Below are positions 16,432 through 24,533 of a DNA stretch of 64,000 nt, in pieces. Origin of the DNA: Roseomonas sp. Lineage in GTDB: Bacteria > Pseudomonadota > Alphaproteobacteria > Acetobacterales > Acetobacteraceae. A model generated the notes under the pieces. That model worked only from the letters and a program-made list of their open reading frames with translations. It made no database searches and was not told the DNA's origin. The translations under genes and the position numbers were made by a program. Within the stretch, counting starts at the first letter, position 1. The number at the start of each line of letters is the position of its first letter. Where the stretch lies: NCBI GenBank assembly GCA_020249145.1, contig JADCGF010000010.1:1-64000 (forward strand), written 5' to 3'.

Positions 16432-18090
16432 TCACGTGCCCGGAATGGGTGCGGCGCCGGGCAGGCTCACGCGCGTGATGGCCCATTGCAGCGAAACCTC
16501 ATTCTCTTCTGCATAGAGCACGATTTGCAGGCTGCGCCGCGCCTCACCACCCAGATAGATGCTGTCTTCCAAGGCGACGCGCGCACCCTTGGCGCGAAGC
16601 TTCCAGCCCGCACCAGAAGCCAAGCGCAGCAGCACAGTACTTTCATCCTGCAACAAATTGGCGGTGACAGCAGGGTGCAAATGAAACCGTGCCACGAAAA
16701 TCGGCACCGGCGCATCGGGCGGCATTTCCAGCACATCCTCACCGCGCAGATCATCGCCGGATTCCGCCAAGTAAAGCCGACGGCGATGCACCGCGCCGAA
16801 GGGGCCGCGCCAGCCATCATGGCTCACTTCCAGCCATTGCGCGCCGGTGGCTTCCTGGCGCTCCACCTCAAGCGTCTCAGGCTTGCGGCCCAGGCCCTCG
16901 GGGCGGAGCTCACTGGAATTGGTGTCAGACAGCACCAGCGTGGAATGCGCGGCGGTGGCACGCAGCGCATCGCGCCAGGCTTCCTCACCTGCCGGGGCCG
17001 CGCCGCAATTCACAATCAGCCGATCACGCCCGATGGACATTTCAAAGGAAAGCGTGCCGGCATGGGCAAAGCGATCCGCCCCGCTTGGCAGGCCGCCAAG
17101 CCCGGTGGTGGCCCCGCGCCCGCGCGGCGGCGGCCCGGCATCCATGATGATCACGGTGCGCCCGGCTTGCAGGCGCTGAAAGCCAGTTTCCGGCAATTCC
17201 AGCGCGCCGCGCCCACGCGCCTGGCCTTGCGTCAGCACCAGATCAAGCAAAGCCGAGTTTTCCTCCCGCGCGCCATTAAACAGCGCCAACCCGCCATCGC
17301 CATGGCGGAACAGCCTGAGCGCGGGGGCAGCACGGTCCAGGGCCGCCAGCAAATGCGGCGGCGCTTCCACCCCCACGCCATGCAGCAGGTTGCGAATTTC
17401 AATCAGGTCTTGCAGCGCCGCGAGTTGCTGCGCGGGGGAGCGTTCGACATGCCCGCCATCAGGCAGGAATTGGCGTTCGATCTCGGCGGGCAGGAAGCGG
17501 ATGGCGCGTTGCAGATAGGCGTCTTCTTCCAAGGCGACAGCAGCAGCAAGCGCACCCTTCAGCGCCACCAGCGCGCCGCGATGTTCTTCCTCAGCCGGCA
17601 GCGCGCCGACCAAATCGCGCGCATCCTGCGCCAGGCGCTGCATCACCTGGCGGCGGAAAACATCCTCAGCGGTGGCCGCGAAGAAATCCCAATGGCCGAG
17701 CCAGGCGGAAATCCGCGCGCCGACCACTTCCGGCGCATCGGCAATGTCTTCTTCCCAGCCGGTTTGCAGCCAATCCGCCGTCAGCGCGCGGGCGCGCAGC
17801 CTTGCAGCATCGGTGCCGAGTGCCCGCAAATCCCGCATCCAGGCAAAGCCATGGGCCGAAGCACGCCAGGCGGGAGAGGCGCCCTTGCCACCCCAGGGCT
17901 CTCCGCCTTCTGAGACCAGCCGCATGGGGCGGATAGTACCGGCGAAATCAGCCTCGCCACGCAACAAGCGGGCGCCGCGCGCGGCATCGCCGGGCCAAAG
18001 ATCACGAAAGGGGCGGGAAGGAGCGTCAGGCACGCGCACCGGACGAAGCCGTGCGAGTTTCTGCCGGGCGCCGCGCAGCAAATTGATCAT
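16432..18090 (-). CDS. Heparinase II/III-like protein
   Basis: This encodes 552 residues from ATG at 18090, chosen because it overlaps the rpe stop as ATGA. The N-terminal alpha/alpha toroid (to ~residue 320) includes [25 protein letters not shown] and an [16 protein letters not shown] segment, where the catalytic Asn/His/Tyr group of such lyases is found. The C-terminal beta-sandwich begins around [15 protein letters not shown] and [19 protein letters not shown]. In many alphaproteobacteria a protein of this family sits beside rpe and its substrate is unknown. Polysaccharide lyase activity is a family property, not shown here. Confidence 0.85.
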   Translation of the reverse strand: MINLLRGARQKLARLRPVRVPDAPSRPFRDLWPGDAARGARLLRGEADFAGTIRPMRLVSEGGEPWGGKGASPAWRASAHGFAWMRDLRALGTDAARLRARALTADWLQTGWEEDIADAPEVVGARISAWLGHWDFFAATAEDVFRRQVMQRLAQDARDLVGALPAEEEHRGALVALKGALAAAVALEEDAYLQRAIRFLPAEIERQFLPDGGHVERSPAQQLAALQDLIEIRNLLHGVGVEAPPHLLAALDRAAPALRLFRHGDGGLALFNGAREENSALLDLVLTQGQARGRGALELPETGFQRLQAGRTVIIMDAGPPPRGRGATTGLGGLPSGADRFAHAGTLSFEMSIGRDRLIVNCGAAPAGEEAWRDALRATAAHSTLVLSDTNSSELRPEGLGRKPETLEVERQEATGAQWLEVSHDGWRGPFGAVHRRRLYLAESGDDLRGEDVLEMPPDAPVPIFVARFHLHPAVTANLLQDESTVLLRLASGAGWKLRAKGARVALEDSIYLGGEARRSLQIVLYAEENEVSLQWAITRVSLPGAAPIPGT

Positions 18091-18749
18091 GCCGCACCCC
18101 CGCGCAATGCCTTGATCGCGGCAGCATAATCCGGCGCGCCGAAAACCGCCGTGCCGGCCACCAGCACATCCGCGCCGGCGTTCAGGCATAGCGGCGCTGT
18201 TTTGGCCGTGACTCCGCCATCCACCTGCAAGCGAATATCGCGGCCCGAGGCTTCAATCAGCCGGCGCAGCTTTTCGATTTTTGGCAATTGGCTTTCCAGA
18301 AAGCTCTGCCCGCCAAAGCCGGGATTGACCGACATGACCAGGATAAGGTCGCAAAGGTCCAGCACATGTTCGATGGTGGCGATGGGTGTTGCCGGGTTCA
18401 GCACCACGCCGGCCTTCTTGCCCAAGCCGCGAATGGTTTGCAGCGAACGATGCAAATGCGCGCCTGCTTCGGGATGGAGCGAGATCAGATCCGCCCCGGC
18501 ATCAGCAAAAGCCTGCAAATACGGGTCCACCGGCGCGATCATCAAATGCACATCAAAGGGGATGGTGGTGTGGCGGCGGAGCGCCTTGATCAGCGCCGGC
18601 CCGAAGGAGATGTTGGGCACGAAATGCCCATCCATGATGTCGAGGTGCAGCCAATCCGCACCTGCTGCGGTGACCGCGCGCACTTCCTCACCGAGTTTGG
18701 CGAAATCGGCGGCCAGAAGCGACGGGGTGATGAGCGGCGCGGGGTGCAC
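18087..18749 (-). CDS. rpe: Ribulose-phosphate 3-epimerase
   Basis: This encodes 220 residues from GTG at 18749, close to the usual ~225. I chose this start because an AGAAAGAGAA ribosome-binding stretch precedes it and the protein then starts [16 protein letters not shown] as in homologues; a TTG at 18785 would add 12 residues. It interconverts ribulose-5-P and xylulose-5-P in the pentose phosphate or Calvin pathway. Metal and catalytic residues are visible in [38 protein letters not shown] and LQVDGGV. It is coupled to the heparinase-like gene by a four-base overlap. Confidence 0.95.
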   Translation of the reverse strand: MHPAPLITPSLLAADFAKLGEEVRAVTAAGADWLHLDIMDGHFVPNISFGPALIKALRRHTTIPFDVHLMIAPVDPYLQAFADAGADLISLHPEAGAHLHRSLQTIRGLGKKAGVVLNPATPIATIEHVLDLCDLILVMSVNPGFGGQSFLESQLPKIEKLRRLIEASGRDIRLQVDGGVTAKTAPLCLNAGADVLVAGTAVFGAPDYAAAIKALRGGAA

Positions 18750-18799
18750 GATTCTCTTTCTAACCTTGTGACCCTGTGCGGACAACCACTCACTAGGTT

Positions 18800-19405
18800 T
18801 TAGGGCTTCCTCAACGAAGCGCGCACAACCTCCGCATGGCCCTGATGGCGTGGGCCTTCATCCAGCAGCACCGTGCCTTCCAGCAATTCCAGCACCTCAA
18901 GCCCGGCGAAGCATTCCTCGACAATCACGCGACTCCAGAGCAATTCCCGCATCTTGGGGCCACCGCTGCGCCGGCCTTCCTGCGCGGGGGTGAAGCATTC
19001 CAGCACCAGCAAGCCACCGGGGGCGAGCGCGGCCAAAGCGCCTTGTGTGGCGCGGGCGCGGTCTTCGGGGGGCAGATGCAGGTAAATCCAGGCGATCAGA
19101 TCATATTGCGCGCGCGGCCAATCCCAGGCGGCGACATCCGCCGTGATGGTTTGCAGCGCCACGCCGCGATGCCGGGCGAGCGAGGCCGCCTTGGCCAGCC
19201 CCACGCCGGACCAATCCACCGAAGTGACCTGAAGCCCCTGCCCTGCCAGCCAAACGCCATTGCGCCCTTCCCCATCCCCGACCGCCAGCGCGCGCATCCC
19301 AGGGCGCAGGCGATGCGCTTGGGATTGCAGATAAAGGTTTGGCGCTTCGCCAAATTCAAAGCCGCCATTCTGGTAGCGTTCATCCCAGGCCAGGCTTGTG
19401 CTCAT
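18800..19405 (-). CDS. Class I SAM-dependent methyltransferase (TehB-like)
   Basis: This encodes 201 residues from ATG at 19405, which overlaps the preceding cupin stop (ATGA). The N-terminus [20 protein letters not shown] is typical of the small TehB/SAM methyltransferases. SAM motif I is [19 protein letters not shown] (GDGEGRN), with [10 protein letters not shown] as motif II and [12 protein letters not shown] later. The substrate is unknown; relatives act in tellurite or other toxicant resistance. The neighbours (cupin, GST, gloB) suggest a small detoxification cluster. Confidence 0.88.
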   Translation of the reverse strand: MSTSLAWDERYQNGGFEFGEAPNLYLQSQAHRLRPGMRALAVGDGEGRNGVWLAGQGLQVTSVDWSGVGLAKAASLARHRGVALQTITADVAAWDWPRAQYDLIAWIYLHLPPEDRARATQGALAALAPGGLLVLECFTPAQEGRRSGGPKMRELLWSRVIVEECFAGLEVLELLEGTVLLDEGPRHQGHAEVVRASLRKP

Positions 19406-19860
19406 GATCTTCCTCGGGGGGTGGGGCGCCAATCGGGCGGCGCCAATTCAAAGCCGGCAAAGTCAAAGGCGGGGCTCACGGTGCAGCCCACCAGCGACCA
19501 GCGCCCTAATGAGACCGCGCTTTGCCACCACCCCTTCGGCACCAGGGCGAAGGGGCGTTGATGGCGCGAAAGATCGGGGCCGAGATGCAGGGCTTCCGCA
19601 TCATGCCCATTGGCGGAAAGGCTGAGCGCCAGCGGCCCGCCGGCATACCAATGCCAGGCTTCGGCGGCATCCACGCGGTGCCAATGGCTGAATTCATCGG
19701 CGGCCAGCAGGAAATAAATCGCCGTGCCCGCGCCGCGCCCGCCCGCTTCCGGCGCATCCCGCCAGATTTCGCGGTAATGCCCGCCTTCCGGATGGGGTGC
19801 CAAATCAAGCGCGGCAATGACCTGCGCGGCGGTCACGCCCGGGTCGCGCAGGTCAATCAT
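19402..19860 (-). CDS. Cupin family protein (DUF985)
   Basis: This encodes 152 residues. The sequence follows the DUF985 pattern: LDLAPHPEGGHYREIWRD, then GTAIYFLLAADEFSHWHRVDAAEAWHWYAGGPLALSL, then FALVPKGWWQSAVSLGRWSLVGCTVSPAFDFAGFELA. The HWHRVDAAEAWHWY segment carries the metal-type histidines of a jelly-roll cupin. No defined reaction is known for the family. It is translationally coupled to the methyltransferase downstream. Confidence 0.88.
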   Translation of the reverse strand: MIDLRDPGVTAAQVIAALDLAPHPEGGHYREIWRDAPEAGGRGAGTAIYFLLAADEFSHWHRVDAAEAWHWYAGGPLALSLSANGHDAEALHLGPDLSRHQRPFALVPKGWWQSAVSLGRWSLVGCTVSPAFDFAGFELAPPDWRPTPRGRS

Positions 19861-19863
19861 GGC

Positions 19864-20463
19864 TCAGCCAACCGGGACGGTTTCGGCGAGCGGGGCGAGC
19901 TTGGAGACTTCCGCAAACCAAGCCGCCAGCTTCGGGCAGGCATCGCGCCAAGGTTCAGCGGCAAAGCGGAAATCGAGGTAGCCGAGCGCGCAGGCGATGC
20001 TGATGGCACCGATATCCCCAAGCCCGCGCGGCGGGTCCTTTTCCAGCACGGCCAAGGCGCGTTCCACGGCGGCCTTTTGCCGCGCATCGAAAGCCTTGCG
20101 GCCATCATCCTGCGGGTGGCCCATTTGCAAGCGGCGGCCCACGGCGGCATCCAGAATGCCGTCGGCGGCGGCCTGGCGGATCATGGCCTTAAGGCGCGGC
20201 GCGCTACCCGTGGGCGGGAAAAGCGGTGCGGCAGAGCCAATCGTGTCCAGATATTCGCAAATCACCGGGCTGTCATAAATCGCCGTGCCATCCTTCGTGA
20301 CCAAGGCAGGCACTTTGGACAGCGGGTTATCGGCCAGCAAATCGGCTGGCGATTGATGCGGGTTGGTGGAGACCTTCTCCAAAAGCCCGCCAATGCCGCG
20401 CGCAATGGCGCAGACCATGACTTTCCGCACATAGGGGCTGGCTGGGGAGTAATGCAGTTTCAT
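19864..20463 (-). CDS. Glutathione S-transferase family protein
   Basis: This encodes 199 residues. The thioredoxin-like N-terminal domain (MKLHYSPASPYVRKVM) has a Ser in the position that activates glutathione, the cis-Pro loop SKVPALVTKDGTAIYDSPVICEYLD with the Asp-Ser pair that binds the gamma-glutamyl group, and a helical C-terminal domain with LGDIGAISIACALGYLDFRF as the N-capping-box region. It resembles the small bacterial YibF-type GSTs. It lies next to gloB, another glutathione-dependent enzyme. AGGAAA precedes the start. Confidence 0.92.
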   Translation of the reverse strand: MKLHYSPASPYVRKVMVCAIARGIGGLLEKVSTNPHQSPADLLADNPLSKVPALVTKDGTAIYDSPVICEYLDTIGSAAPLFPPTGSAPRLKAMIRQAAADGILDAAVGRRLQMGHPQDDGRKAFDARQKAAVERALAVLEKDPPRGLGDIGAISIACALGYLDFRFAAEPWRDACPKLAAWFAEVSKLAPLAETVPVG

Positions 20464-20484
20464 GGAGCGTTTCCTTTCCTTAGA

Positions 20485-21210
20485 TCAACGGAACGTATCT
20501 TTTGCGGCGCGAATGCGCGCCAGTGTGGCGACATCCGCCGCGCGGACAAAAGGATTGGCGGCGCGTTCGGAAGCGATGGTGCTGGGCAGCGTCGGCTTGC
20601 CGACGGCACGCTGCGCCTTCGCTTCCGCGATGCGCGCCTTCAGCGCGGCATTATCCGGTTCCACCGTGATGGCAAAACGCGCATTGCTTTCGGTATATTC
20701 ATGCCCGCAACAGACCAGCGTTTCCCCCGGCAAAGCAGCAAGCGCGGCGAGCGATGCGAACATCTGCTCCGCATTGCCTTCCAAAAGCCGCCCGCAACCA
20801 AGCGAAAACAGCGTGTCACCACACAGCAAAATCCGCGAATCGGCGATGTGGTAGGCGATATGGCCGCGCGTATGGCCATCACTCGCCAGTACTTCCGCCG
20901 TGCTGCCCAACACATCAACGCGATCGCCGGGTGCCAGCGCTTGGTCCAGCGGCGGCAGGCGGTGCTTATCGGCAGCAGCGCCCACCACCTTGGCGCCATA
21001 GCGCGCCACCAGCCCCGGCACGCCCGACACGTGGTCCCCATGGTGATGCGTGAGCAGAATAAGGTCGAGCTTGCCGCCCATGGCCTCCACCGCCGCCGCC
21101 ACGGGCGCATCCTCAGCCGGGTCGCAAACCGCGAGCCTGCCATCGGCGGCACGCAGCAGCCAGGCGTAATTATCGGAAAGGCAGGGAATCGGGGTCGCGG
21201 TGAGTGCCAT
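20485..21210 (-). CDS. gloB: Hydroxyacylglutathione hydrolase (glyoxalase II)
   Basis: This encodes 241 residues. The metallo-beta-lactamase motif is THHHGDHVSGVPGL, the second metal His is in HTRGHIAYHI, the bridging Asp in CGDTLFSLGCGRLLEG and the last His in CCGHEYTESNARFA. The C-terminal glutathione-binding region has the usual PSTIASERAANPF. It releases D-lactate and glutathione from S-lactoylglutathione in methylglyoxal detoxification. The start at 21210 gives MALTATPIPCLSDNYAWLL, the standard N-terminus. It is divergent from a methyltransferase gene, an arrangement seen in other alphaproteobacteria. Confidence 0.96.
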   Translation of the reverse strand: MALTATPIPCLSDNYAWLLRAADGRLAVCDPAEDAPVAAAVEAMGGKLDLILLTHHHGDHVSGVPGLVARYGAKVVGAAADKHRLPPLDQALAPGDRVDVLGSTAEVLASDGHTRGHIAYHIADSRILLCGDTLFSLGCGRLLEGNAEQMFASLAALAALPGETLVCCGHEYTESNARFAITVEPDNAALKARIAEAKAQRAVGKPTLPSTIASERAANPFVRAADVATLARIRAAKDTFR

Positions 21211-21270
21211 AGAAGGTGCCTTGTCAGGGGGCCATGCCAAGCCGGCCCGGAAGTACCTATATCTACCCGT

Positions 21271-21975
21271 ATGGGAGAGGAAATCCATGGCCTGGCCGAA
21301 TTCTACGCCGCGCCGGCGGGCGGGCTGACCGCGCGCCTGCTGCGCCGGCGGCTGGCCACGCTTTGGCCGCGCCTGACCGGGCTTTCCGTGCTGGGGATTG
21401 GCCATGCCGAGCCCTACCTACCACTATGGCGTGATGAGGCAGCGCGCTGCATCGCGCTTTCCCCCGCGCAGCTTGGGCCTGCGCGATTTGCTCATGGCGG
21501 GGTTTCATCCGCTGTGCTGGCGGAGGAAGACGCGCTGCCCTTCCCGGATTTGATCTTTGATCGGATCTTGCTCGTGCATGGGCTGGAAGCGGCTGAAAAT
21601 GCCGGGCGGTTGCTGCGCGAATGTTGGCGCGTGCTGCGCGATGATGGGCGCCTTTTGGTTGTGGCGCCCAATCGGCGCGGCATTTGGGCGCAGTTTGACC
21701 ACACGCCCTTCGGGCATGGGCGGCCTTATTCGCCCTCCCAGATCACAAGGCTGTTGCAGGGGCAGATGTTTCGCGTGGAACGCCGCGATGCCGCGCTTTA
21801 CGTGCCGCCCTTCACGCCCTTGATGCGCGCGGGCACAGCCTGGGAAAAGGCGGGGCGGAACCTTTGCCCGGCGCGTTGGGCGGGGCTCTGCCTGATTGAG
21901 GCCGAGAAGGATGTTTTCGCCGCCATGCCGGCCGGGACAGTGCGGCTTCGCCGGCGCGTTTTGCTGCGCGCCTGA
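21271..21975 (+). CDS. SAM-dependent methyltransferase, divergent partner of gloB
   Basis: This encodes 234 residues. The SAM-binding start is seen in LSVLGIGHAEPYLPLW, and the later FDRILLVHGLEAAENAGRLLRECWRVLRDDGRLLVVAPNRRG is the characteristic class I methyltransferase core. WAQFDHTPFGHGRPYSPSQI then matches the small group of methyltransferases encoded next to gloB in alphaproteobacteria. The substrate is unknown. The 60-base gap to gloB must hold both promoters. Confidence 0.88.
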   Translation: MGEEIHGLAEFYAAPAGGLTARLLRRRLATLWPRLTGLSVLGIGHAEPYLPLWRDEAARCIALSPAQLGPARFAHGGVSSAVLAEEDALPFPDLIFDRILLVHGLEAAENAGRLLRECWRVLRDDGRLLVVAPNRRGIWAQFDHTPFGHGRPYSPSQITRLLQGQMFRVERRDAALYVPPFTPLMRAGTAWEKAGRNLCPARWAGLCLIEAEKDVFAAMPAGTVRLRRRVLLRA

Positions 21976-22017
21976 TTGGACTTTCCCGGCGCTTGGGCCA
22001 TGCTTCACGCATCGCGT

Positions 22018-22118
22018 AGACCATGCCGCTTTCACACGGGTTCACGCAACGCGCTCTACATCATTGTATTGCGAGCATCTTCACCAGTTCAGGTGATTCC
22101 TTCTGAACGCGATCTGCT
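22018..22118 (-). repeat. Dispersed ~100-base repeat, copy 2 (left flank of the PKS cluster)
   Basis: On the minus strand it reads GCAGATCGCGTTCAGAAGG, then AATCACCTGAAC, then GTGAAGATGCTCG, ACAATGATGTAGAGCGCG and CGTGAACCCGTGTGAAAGCGG. It is clearly related, over its whole length and in the same orientation, to 34093-34190. The first third can form a hairpin (TTCAG / CTGAA around a GGAATCA loop). Whether it is a REP-type element or a promoter-bearing repeat cannot be told from one window. Confidence 0.6.
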
Positions 22119-22249
22119 GGCCTTATGACTTTTCCCGATCCAAGCTCTGAAGCGAAGGCAAACACAGCCCTCAATTCGCCAATCCAAGCCTGCGCGGTGG
22201 CGAAGGCCTTGGCATTCAACAGCGGCCGCGTGGCGGCTGCGATTCTCAT
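22061..22249 (-). CDS. Doubtful 62-residue frame after the GNAT gene
   Basis: ATG at 22249 overlaps the GNAT stop as ATGA, and the frame reads MRIAAATRPLLNAKAFATAQ onward. Its last ~20 codons fall inside the dispersed repeat at 22018-22118, so the C-terminus cannot be ancestral. It may be the remains of another cluster gene cut when the repeat was placed, or chance. I recognise no family. Confidence 0.2.
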   Translation of the reverse strand: MRIAAATRPLLNAKAFATAQAWIGELRAVFAFASELGSGKVIRPADRVQKESPELVKMLAIQ

Positions 22250-22869
22250 GCGCGGGGGATGCCGATGGTCAGGCGTTGGTAATCCCCGGCCGAGGCGATC
22301 AGCAGCCCGGTGAAGGACAGGCGCGGGGCAGTGACCTGCACCGCCCCCATTCTGAGAAAGAGTGCGCGCGCCGCCGGGCGCCGGACTTCCAGGTCGAGCG
22401 TGCGTAGCCCAAGCCGCGCCGTGGCCGCGATGGCGGCCTGGATCAGCGCGCCGCCGACATCGCGGCCACGGCGGTGCCCCCGCCACGGTTTCAGCACGTC
22501 AATCCCGTAAAGATACGCCCCACCCGGCCTGGGGCGGGACCGTGCCTCGATTACCCGGTAGACGGCAAAGGCATGCGCGCCTTGCGCGGGGCCGTAGCAG
22601 CGCAGGAAATCCCCAAGGCTCGGCGCGAAGGGTCCGTGCCCCGCGTATTTCAGGCTGAGATAGCCAGCGAGTTCGCCCTCCACCGTCGCCACCAGAAAGC
22701 GATCCGCCCGCATGCCGCGCCGAAACAGCGCATGCCGTGCGGCGGCATCTCCCAGCAGGGCGGACAGCCCAGATCGGCCGGTGGCCGCCAAGTCCAACAC
22801 CCTATCCTGCAGCGGGCCGGGCGCCAGCGGCCCGACCACGGGTTGCGCCTGGTCAGAACGCATCATCAA
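22246..22869 (-). CDS. GNAT-family N-acetyltransferase
   Basis: This encodes 207 residues. The acetyl-CoA site is the RGRDVGGALIQAAIAATARLG segment (residues ~135-155, R/QxxGxG/A type), preceded by the beta-strand AYLYGIDVLKPWRG and followed by LRTLDLEVRRPAARALFLRMGAVQV, the usual GNAT C-terminal half. The N-terminal part has FLVATVEGELAGYLSLKY. It begins inside the last codons of the broken acyltransferase frame (17-base overlap), so it was the last gene of the minus-strand half of the lipid cluster. It could acetylate an amino group of the product; this is a guess from context. Confidence 0.8.
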   Translation of the reverse strand: MMMRSDQAQPVVGPLAPGPLQDRVLDLAATGRSGLSALLGDAAARHALFRRGMRADRFLVATVEGELAGYLSLKYAGHGPFAPSLGDFLRCYGPAQGAHAFAVYRVIEARSRPRPGGAYLYGIDVLKPWRGHRRGRDVGGALIQAAIAATARLGLRTLDLEVRRPAARALFLRMGAVQVTAPRLSFTGLLIASAGDYQRLTIGIPRA

Positions 22870-23083
22870 GCCAGAACCATTGGACGAGATGGCCGGGCAC
22901 GATAGGCTCGATGAGTTCGTTCAGAAAGGCGACATCGTCGAGCACCCCTGACGGGCTCTCTGGCAGGGCGATCGCATCGCTGAAATTCACCCGGAACCGC
23001 CCTTCCGGCAGCCGCGTGACATGCCAAAGCATGATGCTGCAGCCGGTGCGGCGGGCAAGCTTGGCCGCGATGGCAAGGTTGCA
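22853..23083 (-). pseudogene. Remnant: C-terminal end of a lipid A-type lauroyl acyltransferase (LpxL/HtrB-like)
   Basis: In the frame one base off the P450 fragment, the minus strand reads NLAIAAKLARRTGCSIMLWH, VTRLPEGRFRVNF, then ALPESPSGVLDDVAFLNELIEPIV and HLVQWFWLDDAF before the TGA at 22853. This is the typical end of lysophospholipid/lauroyl acyltransferases: residues that follow the acyl-acceptor loop, the RF-V beta strand, a helix with N-LIE and a terminal QW-WLH-like stretch. The HX4D catalytic part is absent. It joins the P450 fragment out of frame at about 23083, so both genes were cut by one deletion. Confidence 0.65.
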
Positions 23084-23516
23084 GCATCTCGGCCGCGGCG
23101 CCCGTCACCATCGGCGCGTAGACGGCCACCTGCGTCTTGTGGGCGATGTCGGCCAACAGCGGGCGGCGACGGCACCAGGTTTCGCCATCCGAGATGAACA
23201 GCCCGTCCCCCAGCAGCGGGGCGAGCGCCCGGCGCATCATCGCCCCCTTGCGTTCAAACAGCTCGGCCGCCGTCACGAAGACGGCCCGGATGGATGCTGG
23301 GACGTTGTACACGCAGATCTGCCGTCGCAGCAGACGAAAATCGTAATCCTGTGCCGCGTAGGACACTGCGGTCCAGCGCGCGATCAGGCTGCGCCGCGCC
23401 AAGAGCGCCAAGCGCAGCGCCCCGGGCGGCGTGTCCAGCGGGCGCGGATGGGCCGGGATCAGCCATCCCTCGTCGGCTTCCTCGATGATGGGGGGATCAA
23501 GCGCGATAGGATTCAC
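23082..23516 (-). pseudogene. Remnant: N-terminal third of a cytochrome P450
   Basis: Residues 1-145 read as the start of a P450: a hydrophobic/proline-rich opening, YNVPASIRAVFVTAAELFER, ALAPLLGDGLFISDGETW (the conserved 'LLGDGLF-SDGE-W' before helix C) and RRRPLLADIAHKTQVAVYAPMV. The heme-binding FxxGxxxC loop, the I-helix and the ExxR are all missing, because the sequence passes at 23083 into the acyltransferase remnant in another frame. The frame itself stays open to 22866, giving a 216-residue chimeric ORF with a nonsense tail. Its ATG overlaps the SDR stop (ATGA), so it was once coupled to it. It probably once hydroxylated the lipid chain. Confidence 0.75.
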
Positions 23517-24325
23517 GGGGCGCGCAAATCCTTGTGGTGCCGGCGCAAAAGGCGCCGTTGCAGCGCCTCCAGATAGCGCGCGAAGGGCCAGCCCGCCAGC
23601 AGCAACAGGCTGGCACCAAAGCCCGGCGCCACATGGCGGCGGCCGCGATCCGCCGCGCGCAGGATGCTGGCCGCGACGAAGGCAGGGCTCAGGGCCTTGT
23701 TGCCGGCGGCGAAGCGGGTGGTGAAGGCGGGTCGTCGGGCGCGCTCCTCGGCCAATTGCGGCGTGTCGGTGTCGGGCGGGAAGGCGGTCAGCACTCGTAC
23801 GCCATGCGCGCCGAGTTCAATGGAAAGAATATCGCCAAGCCCCCGCAGCGCCCATTTGGAAGGCGCATAAGCGCCGTAGCCGGCAAAGCCCGCCAGCGCG
23901 GCGGCGGAAGAAATCAGGATCACCTGCCCCCGCCCCGCCCGCGCCATGGCCGGCGCCAGCGCCTGCAGCACATGGAGTGTGCCGAGGTAATTGGTGCGCC
24001 ATTGCGCCTCATGCTCGTCGAGTGGCTGGTCAAGGAAGCGGCCCGGCCAGGCGATGCCGGCGCTGGTCACCACCCAGGATGGCGCGCCGTATCGGGCCAG
24101 CAGCCCTTCCATGGCGACGCGGACTGCCGCCGCATCCCGCACATCCAGTGCCAGCGTCTCAGGCGGCACGGGGCCGAGAGGGGTGAGGCGGGCTTGGGCC
24201 GCAGCCAGCCGGCCGGCATCGCGCCCGACCACCACCACGCGGCAGCCCCGTGCCTGGAGTGCTTCTGCCAAGGCGAGCCCGATGCCGCTGGACCCGCCAG
24301 TGACCAAGCCAAAAGGGGGGCTCAT
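23513..24325 (-). CDS. Short-chain dehydrogenase, 3-ketodihydrosphingosine reductase-like
   Basis: This encodes 270 residues. The NADPH site TGGSSGIG lies at 9-16, the catalytic Ser in ILISSAAALAGFAGYG at ~140, and Tyr153/Lys157 in YGAYAPSK. The notable part is AFPPDTDTPQLAEERARRP (residues ~181-199), which matches the PPDTDTPG-AEE signature of eukaryotic 3-ketodihydrosphingosine reductase (KDSR/Tsc10) far better than generic SDRs. Such enzymes reduce the ketone left after serine palmitoyltransferase-type condensation. It is divergent from the PKS gene and is the first gene of the minus-strand half of the cluster. GAG codons dominate, as in the PKS. Confidence 0.85.
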   Translation of the reverse strand: MSPPFGLVTGGSSGIGLALAEALQARGCRVVVVGRDAGRLAAAQARLTPLGPVPPETLALDVRDAAAVRVAMEGLLARYGAPSWVVTSAGIAWPGRFLDQPLDEHEAQWRTNYLGTLHVLQALAPAMARAGRGQVILISSAAALAGFAGYGAYAPSKWALRGLGDILSIELGAHGVRVLTAFPPDTDTPQLAEERARRPAFTTRFAAGNKALSPAFVAASILRAADRGRRHVAPGFGASLLLLAGWPFARYLEALQRRLLRRHHKDLRAP

Positions 24326-24533
24326 GACCCGCCGCCAGGCGAGGGCGCAACAACCCCGACGCGCGGGGGCTGGAAGCGGCGGTACATTCCGTGTTAAAAC
24401 CGCGAATGTTTGTTATTCGTCAAGTGGATTGACTGCATTCATTGGAATTACAATCCCTCGAACGTTTGATCGGGGCCGCCGCTGGACGAGGCTGGCGGCA
24501 GGCCTCCTGCCACATCCCTCGTGGTGACATGTC
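24326..24533. promoter_or_regulatory. Divergent promoter region between SDR and PKS genes
   Basis: These 208 bases separate the two half-operons. The middle (24395-24450) is AT-rich (GTTAAAACCGCGAATG, TTTGTTATTCGTCAAGTGG, ATTGGAATTACAATCCC) and should hold both promoters. An imperfect palindrome, TTGGAATTACAATCC, lies near 24441-24455. No regulator gene lies next to it. Confidence 0.4.

Noticed and set aside
16237..17913. A 558-codon plus-strand frame
   Set aside because: It is opposite the heparinase-like gene, with Arg/His/Gln-rich low-information sequence and no family features.
19522..21270. A long plus-strand extension in front of the methyltransferase gene
   Set aside because: It lies antisense to the cupin, GST and gloB genes. 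The methyltransferase begins naturally at ATG 21271.
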